Of a stretch of 64,000 bases of DNA, positions 55,373 to 64,000 are shown piece after piece. The DNA is taken from contig NZ_CP047024.1 in the NCBI RefSeq assembly GCF_009796745.1, positions 1,488,001 through 1,552,000 of the forward strand, given 5' to 3'. The translations under genes were made by a program, and so were the position numbers. The notes under the pieces were generated by a model. It did no database searches. It saw only the letters and a program-made list of their open reading frames with translations, and was not told the DNA's origin. Origin of the DNA: Paraglaciecola sp. L1A13. GTDB taxonomy: Bacteria > Pseudomonadota > Gammaproteobacteria > Enterobacterales > Alteromonadaceae. The stretch's first letter is position 1, and each line of letters opens with the position of its first letter.

Positions 55373-56953
55373 TTAGTGGCCGACTGCGGCAGCTCCTATT
55401 GTAGCGCTGTGGTGCTGAATAAAGCCCATATCATACAACCAAGACGTTAAATCAGCTAAGCCAAAATAGGTTGCCGCTAAACCAACAATCGTAAGTACAA
55501 TCGTATAGGGCAGTGCCATGTAGACCATCGTACCGTAAGACAAACGCAATAGCGGTGCAATTGCTGAGGTTAACAAGAACAAGAATGCTGCTTGTCCGTT
55601 AGGGGTAGCAACACTTGGTAAGTTAGTACCTGTGTTAATGGCTACGGCTAGCATATCGAACTCGTCACGCGTGATATGACCATTGTTTAATGCAGCTGTT
55701 ACTTCAGTAATGTAAACCGAGCCGACGAATACGTTATCACTGACCATGGACAGCGCCCCGTTAGCCAAATAGAACATCACCAGTTGCGAGCGGCCTTCAA
55801 AGGTCAGTACCCAGTCTATAACAGGGGTAAATAACCCTTGATCGATAATAACGGCGACAACACCGAAGAACACGCATAACAGAGCGGTAAAGGGCAAGGC
55901 TTCTTCGAATGCTTTACCAATCGAATGCTCGTCAATAATACCATTTAGTGAGGTCGCTAATACAATGATCGACAAGCCAATCAAGCCAACTGCTGCAAAG
56001 TGACCCGCGAGGCCGATAACTAACCAGATACCAATAAAGCCTTGGACCCATAATTTTGCGGTGTCTTGCTTGGTACGGGTTGTCTCTTGCTCTTCACTGT
56101 GGGCGGTAAGAATTTCGCGTACGACTGTGGGTAATTGCGCGCCATAACTAAACAACTTAAGCTTTTCAAGCATAAATGTAGTGGCAATACCGGCAAAAAA
56201 TACCGGAATAGTCACCGGTGACATACGCACAAAAAATTCAGCGAAATTCCAGCCGGCTTTGTCAGCGATGATTAAGTTTTGCGGTTCACCTACCATTGTC
56301 ATAACACCGCCCAGAGCAGTACCGACTGCAGCATGCATCATCAGGTTTCTAAGAAACGCTCTGAAATCTTCTAAGTCTTGACGTTTGGGCTGTGCTACAT
56401 GGTCATCACTGGTATGGTCATGATCTGCGTGAAAGTCTTTGCCCGAAGCCACTTTATGGTAGATGGAATAGAATCCCATACCTACTGCAATAATAACCGC
56501 AACCACCGTTAGTGCATCTAAAAAGGCTGATAAAAAGGCTGACGCTGCCAAAAAGGCCATGGACAGCGTGGTTTTATTCTTTAACTTGAGCAATAGCTTG
56601 GTAAACATGAACAGCAGCATGTCTTTCATAAAGTAAATACCAGCGACCATAAAGACCAAAAGTAATACTACTTCAATGTTAACGACAATCTCGTGCTTCA
56701 TGTGCTCAGGAGAAGTCATGCCTATAAAAAGCGCCTCGATGAGCAATAATCCTCCAGGTTGCAATGGGTAACATTTTAACGCCATAGCCAGAGTGAATAT
56801 AAACTCTAATACTAGTGCCCAACCAGCTAAATAAGGGTCCAATATGAATAAAATCGGGTTGAAAATAAGAAACGCGAGGATAGATTTTTTATACCATTCA
56901 GGGGCTTGGCCTAAAAAGTTGCTGTAAACAGCACTAACGATAGATTGTTGCAT
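55373..56953 (-). CDS. nhaB: Na+/H+ antiporter NhaB
   Basis: The 526-residue protein has about 12 helices and NhaB-specific stretches: [84 protein letters not shown] and [26 protein letters not shown]. It exports sodium in exchange for protons. A histidine-rich loop ([13 protein letters not shown]) lies near residue 175. It is divergent from fadR, with a shared control region of 245 bases. Confidence 0.96.
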   Translation of the reverse strand: MQQSIVSAVYSNFLGQAPEWYKKSILAFLIFNPILFILDPYLAGWALVLEFIFTLAMALKCYPLQPGGLLLIEALFIGMTSPEHMKHEIVVNIEVVLLLVFMVAGIYFMKDMLLFMFTKLLLKLKNKTTLSMAFLAASAFLSAFLDALTVVAVIIAVGMGFYSIYHKVASGKDFHADHDHTSDDHVAQPKRQDLEDFRAFLRNLMMHAAVGTALGGVMTMVGEPQNLIIADKAGWNFAEFFVRMSPVTIPVFFAGIATTFMLEKLKLFSYGAQLPTVVREILTAHSEEQETTRTKQDTAKLWVQGFIGIWLVIGLAGHFAAVGLIGLSIIVLATSLNGIIDEHSIGKAFEEALPFTALLCVFFGVVAVIIDQGLFTPVIDWVLTFEGRSQLVMFYLANGALSMVSDNVFVGSVYITEVTAALNNGHITRDEFDMLAVAINTGTNLPSVATPNGQAAFLFLLTSAIAPLLRLSYGTMVYMALPYTIVLTIVGLAATYFGLADLTSWLYDMGFIQHHSATIGAAAVGH

Positions 56954-57143
56954 AGATTGAAACCTTTAAAATTTTCTAGCTTTTATAACTACTTTGTAAA
57001 TTTTGTAACTGAAAAATGCAAGGGAAATCGCATGCTTAGCTACATTTAACTTAAATAAAGTGATTAAAAGTTTACTTATTGATTGTGACAGTGAGTATAT
57101 AACTTAACAACTTGTTAAAGATTCATTGTTCCCAATAAAAATC

Positions 57144-57160
57144 ATCTGGTACAATCAGTT
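57144..57160 (+). promoter_or_regulatory. Possible FadR-binding site upstream of fadR
   Basis: ATCTGGTACAATCAGTT resembles the FadR consensus (ANCTGGTCNGACCNGTT): the left half is well kept and the right half has two to three differences. It lies 40 bases before the fadR start, in the gap shared with nhaB. Autoregulation is inferred. Confidence 0.4.
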
Positions 57161-57198
57161 TATAACAAAATAATCTTGATAAACTTGCGAGCAATCAA

Positions 57199-57909
57199 AT
57201 GATTTATAAGGCACAGAGTCCCGCTGGATTTGCCGAAGAGTACATAGTTGAGTCTATATGGAGTAGTCGTTTTCCTCCAGGTACTATTCTTCCCGCTGAG
57301 CGTGAACTATCAGAATTAATAGGGGTAACCCGAACTACATTACGCGAAGTATTACAACGTCTTGCCCGTGACGGATGGCTAACCATTCAACATGGTAAGC
57401 CAACCAAAGTGAATAATTTTTGGGAAACCTCAGGATTAAATATTCTAGAGACCTTGGCTCGTCTGGACGAAGAAGGTATCTCTGAGCTTGTCGATCACCT
57501 TTTAGCGGCGCGTACCAATTTAAGTGCTGTGTTTATTCGCGGTGCTATCCGTAACAATGCCGAGAAAACGATCGAGATCCTTGAAAAGTATATTGATGTT
57601 GAAGGTGATGCGGTAACCATTGCGGTAAATGACTATCAGCTAAATCACGATCTCGCGTTTGCTTCAGGTAACCCAGTATACGTGCTTATGATGAATGGTT
57701 TTAAAGGTCTATATTCACGTATTGGCGGTTATTATTTCTCAAGCGAAAAATGCCGAGCATTGACTCAAGGGTATTACAAGCAGTTGTTATCTCTTGCGAA
57801 AAAAGGCGATTATGAAAGTGTGCCATTAGTTATTCGTAAATACGGAATCGAAAGTGGTAAATTATGGAATGAGATACGTGACGATATGCCAAAAGGTATT
57901 GCGGATTAA
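57199..57909 (+). CDS. fadR: Fatty acid metabolism regulator FadR
   Basis: The 236-residue protein has the FadR N-terminal winged helix ([72 protein letters not shown]) and an all-helical acyl-CoA domain ([50 protein letters not shown]). FadR represses beta-oxidation genes such as fadD and activates unsaturated fatty acid synthesis until acyl-CoA binds. A hairpin terminator follows. Confidence 0.96.
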   Translation: MIYKAQSPAGFAEEYIVESIWSSRFPPGTILPAERELSELIGVTRTTLREVLQRLARDGWLTIQHGKPTKVNNFWETSGLNILETLARLDEEGISELVDHLLAARTNLSAVFIRGAIRNNAEKTIEILEKYIDVEGDAVTIAVNDYQLNHDLAFASGNPVYVLMMNGFKGLYSRIGGYYFSSEKCRALTQGYYKQLLSLAKKGDYESVPLVIRKYGIESGKLWNEIRDDMPKGIAD

Positions 57910-58747
57910 CATCACTGCGTATCTATCTGAGCTTCTAAAATAGTTATAGTAAGCCGCAATTATTGCGGTTTACTTGTTCTTAAAAGGGGGCTTAAATTCC
58001 CCTGTTCTACAATGCTGCCTTTTTAGTGAGCTTTTTTATATCAATCAAATAATTTGTGACAAATATAATCAGCAGCCAGATGTGTTTTTGTTTCCTTTAA
58101 GCGGTAAAAATTACAAACCTTGGGAAAATCTACCTGAGTGATGGCTTTTCATTAGTGCCGAAATACTTCTGACTTCAGTCCGAGTTGTTTCTCAAAACAG
58201 ACAATTAAAACCATTTCTTAATTTACTGTAAGATATTGAATATTATATATTTTTTCACTCAAGTAACCTGATGTCAGTAAAAAGCAACAGTTTAACGCCT
58301 AATTTTGCTTATATTTGCTAACGATGCCTAACAGGTGGAACTATTTTGCGACGGACGATAAAACCTGTTAATTATTTAAAATTTTATTAATTTACATGTA
58401 TCCTGGTTATTCAAACAATATAACGTGGCTGTTAAGGTCAATTTTTAAACCTGAATTGCTTGCGTCAAATCTTACTTGTTTTGCCGATACCCCACGCTAA
58501 TTATAGCCTCAGCTCTTTTTAATGATTAAAAATAGCAACATTAAATCAGGTTGCTACGGTCAATCTGGCGTTGTAATCCCCATTTTAGCACTCGTTAAAA
58601 ATCACTTATTATCACCTTATACTTTCGTCTAATACCGCGATGTTTTTGGATGCGTTTTATTTTTGGATCGAAATTTGCAAATTCACTTATAGAAGTCATA
58701 CCCAGTGTATTGAAACGTTACAAATCAGCAAAGGAAGCCAAAACCCA
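57910..58747. other. Long upstream region of opgG
   Basis: About 840 bases. Left: the fadR terminator. TAACAGGT (58329-58336) and ACCTGTTA (58373-58380) form an 8-bp inverted repeat with a 36-base spacer. I found no supported gene. The AT-rich right half should carry the opgGH promoter. Confidence 0.5.
57949..57973 (+). terminator. Probable terminator of fadR
   Basis: GTAAGCCGCAAT (57949-57960) pairs with ATTGCGGTTTAC (57962-57973, one G-T pair). The downstream T content is modest (TTGTTCTT). Confidence 0.65.
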
Positions 58748-60457
58748 ATGAGAACCCAGAATTCCTTCAATCAGCAGTATTCAACGACCTTCTTACGTCA
58801 GCGGAATATGTTGTCGCGTCTCGCCGGTTTAGTGTGTTTATTGGCCAGTGTTGGTGCTTCAAGCCAAGTACAAACGCCAGTACAGGATTCTATTAATGAC
58901 AAAGATGAAAAAGCCCAACTGGCTCCCGTGCAGGATAAGCAAGCGGTAGAAGATGTAGTCGTGCCTGCAGTGGTTAAAACCAGTGAAGAACGGGTATTCG
59001 ATTTGGTCTCAGAACAAGCTAAAGCATTAGCAGCAGCACCTTACGCTCAGCCTAAACAAAATTTACCCGCTGAACTAGCCGATATGACTTATCAGCAATA
59101 CCGAGCTATTCGTTTTAACCCGGAAAAAGCGCAATGGAAAGATAAAGCTAAATTTGAAATGCAATTGTTTCACCCTGGATTCTTGTACCGTACACCAGTT
59201 GAAATAAAAGTAGTCGATGACAACAGCGGCACTAAAAATATGCTATTTGAAACGGACCGCTTCATTTATGAAAAAGACGCAGGTCCCCTCAAAGGATTAG
59301 TGCCTAAGGACGCGGGCTTTGCTGGTTTCAGAATTCACTACCCACTAAAGACAACTGACTATAAAGATGAAGTCGCTGTTTTTCTCGGCGCCTCTTATTT
59401 TCGTTTAATCGGCCCTGGGCAGATATTTGGTATTTCTGCTCGCGGATTAGCGGTTGATACAGCTGAGGGTAGTGGGGAGGAATTTCCCTCATTCACCAAA
59501 TTTTGGATGTTAGAACCAAAAACAGACGATAGCAAGTTAGTTTTCTTTGCTTTATTAGACAGCAAATCAGTAACTGGCGCTTACCGCTTTGAGCTGGTGC
59601 CTGGATTAAACACCGTTATGCACGTGCAAAGTGCTGTTTTTGCTCGTGAAGATGTAAAAAAATTAGGTGTTGCTCCTCTTACGAGTATGTATTTAAGTGG
59701 TGAGAACGATACACGGATCTTCGACGACTTCAGACCTGAGGTTCATGACTCTGATGGTCTGTCTATGCACACATCAAGCGGAGAGTGGATCTGGCGATCA
59801 CTGAACAACCCCAAAGGCTTGCGTGTTACGTCTCTTCAAGACAATCAACCCAAAGGGTTTGGCTTGCTGCAAAGAGACCAAAATTTTACTAGTTATCAAG
59901 ATACCGAAGCTAACTACCATGCTCGCCCTGGTATGTGGATTACGCCAGATAATCAATGGGGTAAAGGCCGCGTTGAGTTGGTCGAAATTCCAACCAACTC
60001 AGAAACCAATGACAATATTGTCAGTTATTGGGTACCTGAAAAGCCGTTCAAAAAAGGCGAAATGCGTGAATTCGATTACACCGTAAAAACCGTAAATGGA
60101 GCACTTAACGAAGATGTTACTGCTCGGGTGTCGCGGGTTTTCAATAGTTGGGCTGCATTACCTGGACAAGATAATGCGCCTGATAAAAGTGAACGACAAA
60201 TGGTTGTGGATTTCAGCGCAGACGCATTTGCTCATTTAGGCCAGTCAATCCGCTTAAAACCCCACTTAACGCTGTCCTCTGGCAAATTCAAAGATTTAGA
60301 AGTTATGCAATTACCCGATAAGACGACGTGGCGGGCGCAGTTTAAGCTGATACCTGACAATAACGAAGCCATTGATATGCGTTTGTACTTGACGCTTTCA
60401 GGTGAGCAAATCAGTGAAGTGTGGAATTACGTATGGAACGCCAATGAAGTCGAGTAA
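58748..60457 (+). CDS. opgG: Glucans biosynthesis protein G
   Basis: The product of about 569 residues has a signal peptide (MLSRLAGLVCLLASVGASSQ, starting about residue 21), a linker rich in Gln/Asp/Val that most relatives lack (roughly residues 45-80), then the MdoG domain: FDLVSEQAKALAAAPYAQPKQNLPAELADMTYQQYRAIRF, GFRIHYPL, FLGASYFRLIGPGQIFGISARGLAVDT, GEWIWRSLNNPK, FGLLQRDQNFTSYQD. OpgG acts in the periplasm on osmoregulated periplasmic glucans made by OpgH. The ATG at 58748 has AAGGAAG upstream; the frame is open from 58640. opgH follows after 43 bases. Confidence 0.94.
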   Translation: MRTQNSFNQQYSTTFLRQRNMLSRLAGLVCLLASVGASSQVQTPVQDSINDKDEKAQLAPVQDKQAVEDVVVPAVVKTSEERVFDLVSEQAKALAAAPYAQPKQNLPAELADMTYQQYRAIRFNPEKAQWKDKAKFEMQLFHPGFLYRTPVEIKVVDDNSGTKNMLFETDRFIYEKDAGPLKGLVPKDAGFAGFRIHYPLKTTDYKDEVAVFLGASYFRLIGPGQIFGISARGLAVDTAEGSGEEFPSFTKFWMLEPKTDDSKLVFFALLDSKSVTGAYRFELVPGLNTVMHVQSAVFAREDVKKLGVAPLTSMYLSGENDTRIFDDFRPEVHDSDGLSMHTSSGEWIWRSLNNPKGLRVTSLQDNQPKGFGLLQRDQNFTSYQDTEANYHARPGMWITPDNQWGKGRVELVEIPTNSETNDNIVSYWVPEKPFKKGEMREFDYTVKTVNGALNEDVTARVSRVFNSWAALPGQDNAPDKSERQMVVDFSADAFAHLGQSIRLKPHLTLSSGKFKDLEVMQLPDKTTWRAQFKLIPDNNEAIDMRLYLTLSGEQISEVWNYVWNANEVE

Positions 60458-60500
60458 TTGTGTTTCACAAGGTCATCAACATAACATTGAGGGTGAAAAT

Positions 60501-62426
60501 ATGTTTATTGATATAAAAGCTAAAGCAGCCCGAAAATGGGCATATGCAGTGATGGTATTCATCACTTCCATTGCTGGTAGCTGGATGATGTATGAAATTT
60601 TCTCTGAAAGTGGGGTCACCACGTTAGAAGTAGTGTTGTTAGTGTTGTTCAGCATCACTTTTTTGTGGATATCAGCTGCTTTTTGGAGTGCGTTTATTGG
60701 TTTCATATTGCAACTTTTTGACATTGATCCTCTTAAGCTAAGCCGTAATAAGCATTACGTTGGACACATGGATAAAGTGGCCATCAAAAATAGACATGCG
60801 ATCGTTATGCCTGTTTATAACGAAGACACAGACCGTATTATGGCTGGTTTTGAAGCCTGTCTTTTGGATTTAGAACGTACAGGGCAGCTAGAACATTTTG
60901 ACTTTTATATGCTCAGCGATACGCAAAACCCGGATATGGCTCAAGCAGAATTAACTGCATGGCACGAACTGTGTCAAAGGGTGGGTAACTTATCTGAAAA
61001 TATCTATTACCGTCGTCGAGAAAAGAACGTTCATCGAAAAGTCGGTAATCTTGCTGATTTTTGTCAACGTTGGGGTTACCGATATGAATCGATGATCGTA
61101 CTTGATGCTGATAGCATTATGACGGGTGAGTGTATGCTGACGCTGGTTAAGGCGATGCAGCAAAACCCAATGTCTGGTTTAATTCAAACGGTGCCCATTC
61201 CGGTTCGTCAGCAAACTTTATTTGGTCGTTTTTTGCAATTTGCTTCATGTTTATATTGTCCGATGCTCGCCACTGGACAAGCCTTTTGGCAAACCGATAG
61301 TGCCAACTATTGGGGGCATAATGCCATTATCCGTGTCGATGCTTTTATCCAACACTGTGGACTACCTACATTAGGCGGCAAGTCTCCTTTCGGTGGGGAT
61401 ATTTTAAGCCATGACTTTGTTGAGGCTGCGCTCCTAAGAAGAGCCGGCTGGGATGTGTTATTACTGGCTGATCTGGAAGGAAGTTACGAAGAAATCCCAA
61501 GTAACATTATAGATTACGCGACCCGAGATAGACGTTGGGTACAAGGCAATATTCAGCATCTGGGTATCATAAACGGTAAAGGCCTGCATACCGTCAACCG
61601 GCTACATTTTTTGTTTGGCGCTTTGGCGTATATGTCATCATTAGTTTGGTTAGTAATGCTAGTGCTAAGTACCATTGATGCGGTAGTGCGGGCTACATCA
61701 GATAAAGTCTTCTTCGCCTCGAATTATTCTTTGTTTCCAGCTTGGCCTGTGGTTAAAACCGATTACATTATTATGCTACTTAGTGCTACAGCCATCATGT
61801 TGCTTGGACCGAAATTACTCGGAGCCATTGTTGCATTGGTTCGTCGTCGTGAGCAGTTTGGTGGTGGTATAGCGCTTGTTTCTGGAGCGTTGATTGAAGC
61901 GTTCGTAGCAATTGTTATTGCACCTTTGATGATGTTTTACCACGCGTATTTCGTGTTAAATGTGTTAGTTGGTAAGAATGTAAGTTGGGACGCCCAAGGC
62001 CGAGAAGGGCGTATGGTGCCCTGGAAAGAAGCCTTTAAACGCACATGGGTAGCCAGTGCCATCGCAATTGGCTGGGGTGCGATAACACTAATGCTAACAC
62101 CCATTTTATTTTGGTGGCTGGCTCCTGTGTTATTCGGTCTTTTGTTAGCTGCGCCAATCATACGTTTTTCAAGTAGTTTGTATTTGGGCAAGCTTAGTCG
62201 CAGTTGGGGTATGTTTATTAGTCCGAGTGAAGTTGAAGAAGTGCCAGCCCTTAGAAAACTCAGGATCCGTTTGGCCAATATGCAACGTCAGGATGAGGTT
62301 ATGTTGTCTACGCCGTCTATGCCTCCGGAAAATTGGCAAGAGATGCCACAGCAGAGTTTTGCGTTTTTGTCGTCGAGTGTTGAGTTACCCATTCAACGTT
62401 TAATCAGTGAAAACAAACATCACTAA
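60501..62426 (+). CDS. opgH: Glucans biosynthesis glucosyltransferase H, short form
   Basis: The product of about 641 residues is a GT2-family membrane glucosyltransferase: two helices, then VMPVYNEDTDRIMAGFEA, VLDADSIMTGECMLTLV (DxD), NYWGHNAIIRVDAFIQHCGLP, ILSHDFVEAALLRRAGWDV (catalytic Asp) and RDRRWVQGNIQHL, then several C-terminal helices. It makes the linear beta-1,2-glucan backbone from UDP-glucose. E. coli MdoH is about 847 residues; the missing part is mainly the N-terminal cytoplasmic region, here only about 12 residues before the first helix. The ATG at 60501 follows GAGGGTGAAA. The frame is open to 60402, but that overlaps opgG. Confidence 0.94.
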   Translation: MFIDIKAKAARKWAYAVMVFITSIAGSWMMYEIFSESGVTTLEVVLLVLFSITFLWISAAFWSAFIGFILQLFDIDPLKLSRNKHYVGHMDKVAIKNRHAIVMPVYNEDTDRIMAGFEACLLDLERTGQLEHFDFYMLSDTQNPDMAQAELTAWHELCQRVGNLSENIYYRRREKNVHRKVGNLADFCQRWGYRYESMIVLDADSIMTGECMLTLVKAMQQNPMSGLIQTVPIPVRQQTLFGRFLQFASCLYCPMLATGQAFWQTDSANYWGHNAIIRVDAFIQHCGLPTLGGKSPFGGDILSHDFVEAALLRRAGWDVLLLADLEGSYEEIPSNIIDYATRDRRWVQGNIQHLGIINGKGLHTVNRLHFLFGALAYMSSLVWLVMLVLSTIDAVVRATSDKVFFASNYSLFPAWPVVKTDYIIMLLSATAIMLLGPKLLGAIVALVRRREQFGGGIALVSGALIEAFVAIVIAPLMMFYHAYFVLNVLVGKNVSWDAQGREGRMVPWKEAFKRTWVASAIAIGWGAITLMLTPILFWWLAPVLFGLLLAAPIIRFSSSLYLGKLSRSWGMFISPSEVEEVPALRKLRIRLANMQRQDEVMLSTPSMPPENWQEMPQQSFAFLSSSVELPIQRLISENKHH

Positions 62427-62515
62427 TCTAGCCTCACAGAGCACTTTGCCTTAGTGAGATATGTATTTGTCACAGACCAATTTTGGTCTTCCAAACCAAT
62501 AACACTGCGCTTTGT

Positions 62516-62541
62516 GCCGGCCTGATGGTCGGCATTTTTTT
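62516..62541 (+). terminator. Intrinsic terminator of opgH
   Basis: GCCGGCC (62516-62522) and GGTCGGC (62527-62533, one G-T pair) form a stem over TGAT, followed by A and seven T (62535-62541). A 13-bp inverted repeat (TATTTGTCACAGA 62464-62476; TCTGTGACAAATA 62541-62553) encloses it. Confidence 0.82.
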
Positions 62542-62623
62542 CTGTGACAAATAATTGAATCTAAATTGCGTTGCTAAGCGTTTAATCGTAATAACCATAA
62601 CTTAATCAATGCTGCAGGACGAT

Positions 62624-63154
62624 ATGATACAAGATCCGATGTTGAATTTACTCAGTGCGACGGCGCAAGGAGATAAAGTCGCTTTTGCCGAACTCTATCG
62701 AATTTCTAGCAAAAGGCTCTATGCCGTTAGCCTGAAGATGTTGAAGCGTAAGGAGTTAGCAGAAGAAGCATTGCAAGAAGCCTATGTGCGCATTTGGCAC
62801 AACGCCGCCCAATATCGTGCAGGCAAAGGCTCAGTATTAACATGGATGATCAGCATAGCTCGCTATCGTGCGTTAGACATACTGCGTTACCATGCTGTGC
62901 GCAAAGAAGACGTTTTCAGTGATAATGACGATGGCCCCCAGCTATCTAGCGAGCCGATGATAGGCACTGAGAAAGGTTTGTTGGAAAAGTGCTTGGCAGC
63001 ATTGGAAGTACAACAAAGACAAACTATTCATCTAGCCTATTTTAATGGGATGTCTCATCATGAGGTGACCGCCCATTTGGATCTACCTCTTGGAACGGTT
63101 AAGAGTTGGATCCGACGAGGGTTACAATCATTACAACGGTGTTTAAAGTTATGA
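62624..63154 (+). CDS. ECF RNA polymerase sigma factor (SigK-like)
   Basis: The product of about 176 residues has sigma region 2 (FAELYRISSKRLYAVSLKMLKRKELAEEALQEAYVRIWHNAAQYRAGKGSVLTWMISIARYRALDILR) and region 4 (RQTIHLAYFNGMSHHEVTAHLDLPLGTVKSWIRRGLQSL). The ATG at 62624 has GCAGGACGAT upstream; an in-frame ATG at 62609 is the alternative. Its stop overlaps the anti-sigma gene (ATGA). Such pairs respond to envelope or oxidative stress; target promoters are not evident. Confidence 0.92.
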   Translation: MIQDPMLNLLSATAQGDKVAFAELYRISSKRLYAVSLKMLKRKELAEEALQEAYVRIWHNAAQYRAGKGSVLTWMISIARYRALDILRYHAVRKEDVFSDNDDGPQLSSEPMIGTEKGLLEKCLAALEVQQRQTIHLAYFNGMSHHEVTAHLDLPLGTVKSWIRRGLQSLQRCLKL

Positions 63155-63891
63155 ATTACTTACGCCCTGAGTTATACAACCTTCTCGCTGCACAATATGT
63201 GCTAGGTACATTACGTGGGCCTGCTCGTCGGCGTTTTGGCCGTTTGGTCATGGAATTTAACGTGATCAGCGCAGCGGTCAATCAGTGGGAGGTGTACCTA
63301 AACTCTCTTAGTGACCAACTGCCAGATGCCGCACCTGATGAAGGTGTTTGGCAACAAATAGAACAGCGTTTAGGTTTTAGTTCGCTTCAAGCCAAGTCAA
63401 ATATATCTGCTATAGAAGCAAACTCTGAACAAGTTGAGACGAATATCGTTGAACTTAAGACACATAAATCACGTATTTGGCCAAGCTTAGCGGGTCTTGC
63501 TACAGCTGCTGCTGTGGTCCTTGCGGTTTTATTGATCCAATTACAGCCTATGCCGAGTCCTGAAGTGAAACAGTTGGCCATGATAAGTAATCAGCAAACT
63601 GAGCTATTGTGGAGCATTGAGATCACGGAACAGCAAATTGCAGTGCGTGCCACTAAGGCACTACAAGCACAGTTAAATGTGGATTATGAACTGTGGATTG
63701 TGCCACAAGATGGTAGCGCGCCTATTTCCTTAGGATTATTGCCTAAAGATGGCGAACGTACTTTGATTAAACCTAAGCTGTTTGAGCAAATCAATATCGC
63801 TGCCTTGGCTGTCAGCATAGAGCCATTAGGCGGTTCACCAAATGGTGCACCTACCGAAGTTTTGTATACAGGAAAATTAGTACTGCTATAA
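63151..63891 (+). CDS. Membrane-anchored anti-sigma factor (RskA-like)
   Basis: The product of about 246 residues has the N-terminal sigma-binding motif YNLLAAQYVLGTLRGPARRRFGRLVMEF, a linker, one transmembrane helix (LAGLATAAAVVLAVLLIQL) and a periplasmic RskA domain (NVDYELWIVPQDGSAPISLGLLPKDGERTLI, ending LYTGKLVLL). It holds the sigma factor inactive until a periplasmic signal. Start and stop overlap with the sigma gene by four bases. No zinc-binding HxxxCxxC is present, so redox sensing is unlikely. Confidence 0.9.
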   Translation: MNYLRPELYNLLAAQYVLGTLRGPARRRFGRLVMEFNVISAAVNQWEVYLNSLSDQLPDAAPDEGVWQQIEQRLGFSSLQAKSNISAIEANSEQVETNIVELKTHKSRIWPSLAGLATAAAVVLAVLLIQLQPMPSPEVKQLAMISNQQTELLWSIEITEQQIAVRATKALQAQLNVDYELWIVPQDGSAPISLGLLPKDGERTLIKPKLFEQINIAALAVSIEPLGGSPNGAPTEVLYTGKLVLL

Positions 63892-63925
63892 ATAAGTATA
63901 GCAAAGCCATATGATTTAAAATGTT

Positions 63926-63961
63926 AAAAAAAGAGAAATGAAAATTTCTCTTTTTTTTTCT
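63926..63961 (+). terminator. Intrinsic terminator of the sigma/anti-sigma operon
   Basis: AGAGAAAT (63932-63939) and ATTTCTCT (63944-63951) pair over a GAAA loop, flanked by an A tract and followed by at least nine T. Confidence 0.88.
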
Positions 63962-64000
63962 TTTAACTTTCTTGCATCCAGTGACCTGACTTGCCCGTTT

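Noticed and set aside
1..64000. CRISPR arrays, tRNA/rRNA genes, insertion sequences or prophage
   Set aside because: No regularly spaced repeats, no recognisable tRNA or rRNA segments, and no transposase, integrase or phage genes were seen.

Overview
The window reads as chromosomal DNA of a marine gammaproteobacterium of the order Alteromonadales (Alteromonas / Glaciecola / Paraglaciecola type). This is inferred from the core gene order (fadD-rnd-ycgL, ycgN, dsbB-nhaB-fadR, opgGH), many TonB/TRAP/chemotaxis genes, PEP-CTERM-type surface proteins and moderate GC. I see no rRNA, tRNA, CRISPR array, insertion sequence or phage gene.

Layout. 1-2.8 kb: the 3' end of a sulfite dehydrogenase gene with its cytochrome c subunit, then a MerR metal sensor divergent from a short CDF metal transporter. 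3-12.7 kb: a glycoside uptake locus with a TonB-dependent receptor, a complete TRAP transporter (dctP, dctM, dctQ) and a cytoplasmic GH31 alpha-glycosidase, divergent from a GntR/UTRA regulator. Near-identical palindromes lie upstream of the receptor gene, the GH31-TRAP operon and the regulator gene, so all three units look like one regulon. A decayed GH127 gene sits next to the regulator. 12.8-19 kb: a PhoD-like phosphatase, a NIT-domain chemoreceptor and an unknown exported protein. 19-31.5 kb: a PEP-CTERM-like protein, an exported metallo-beta-lactamase-fold hydrolase, DUF2855 and DUF2244 proteins, a TauE-type permease, fdhD with a YdeP-type molybdoenzyme, a TPR protein, an AsmA-like protein and a small outer-membrane barrel.

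31.6-40.4 kb: a second chemoreceptor, a TPR protein, a canonical PEP-CTERM protein, a CWC protein, and an isolated flgH-flgT pair in which flgT carries a frameshift. Divergent from flgH is an unusual protein with almost no lysine or arginine. 40.4-52.9 kb is mostly housekeeping: GH13 enzyme, YoaA-like helicase, tsaB, slp, alpha/beta hydrolase, fadD, rnd, ycgL, a MltB-type transglycosylase, an FAH-family hydrolase, a STAS-like protein and ycgN. 52.9-58 kb: a photolyase-related protein without the usual Fe-S cysteine segment, dsbB, nhaB and fadR. 58.7-63.9 kb: opgG-opgH for periplasmic glucans (OpgH is short), then an ECF sigma factor overlapping its anti-sigma factor.

The strongest leads are the three-site operator set with its TonB-TRAP-GH31 locus, the flgH/frameshifted flgT/basic-residue-poor protein neighbourhood, and the photolyase-like protein lacking the cluster ligands. 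All family assignments come from reading motifs; no database search was run.
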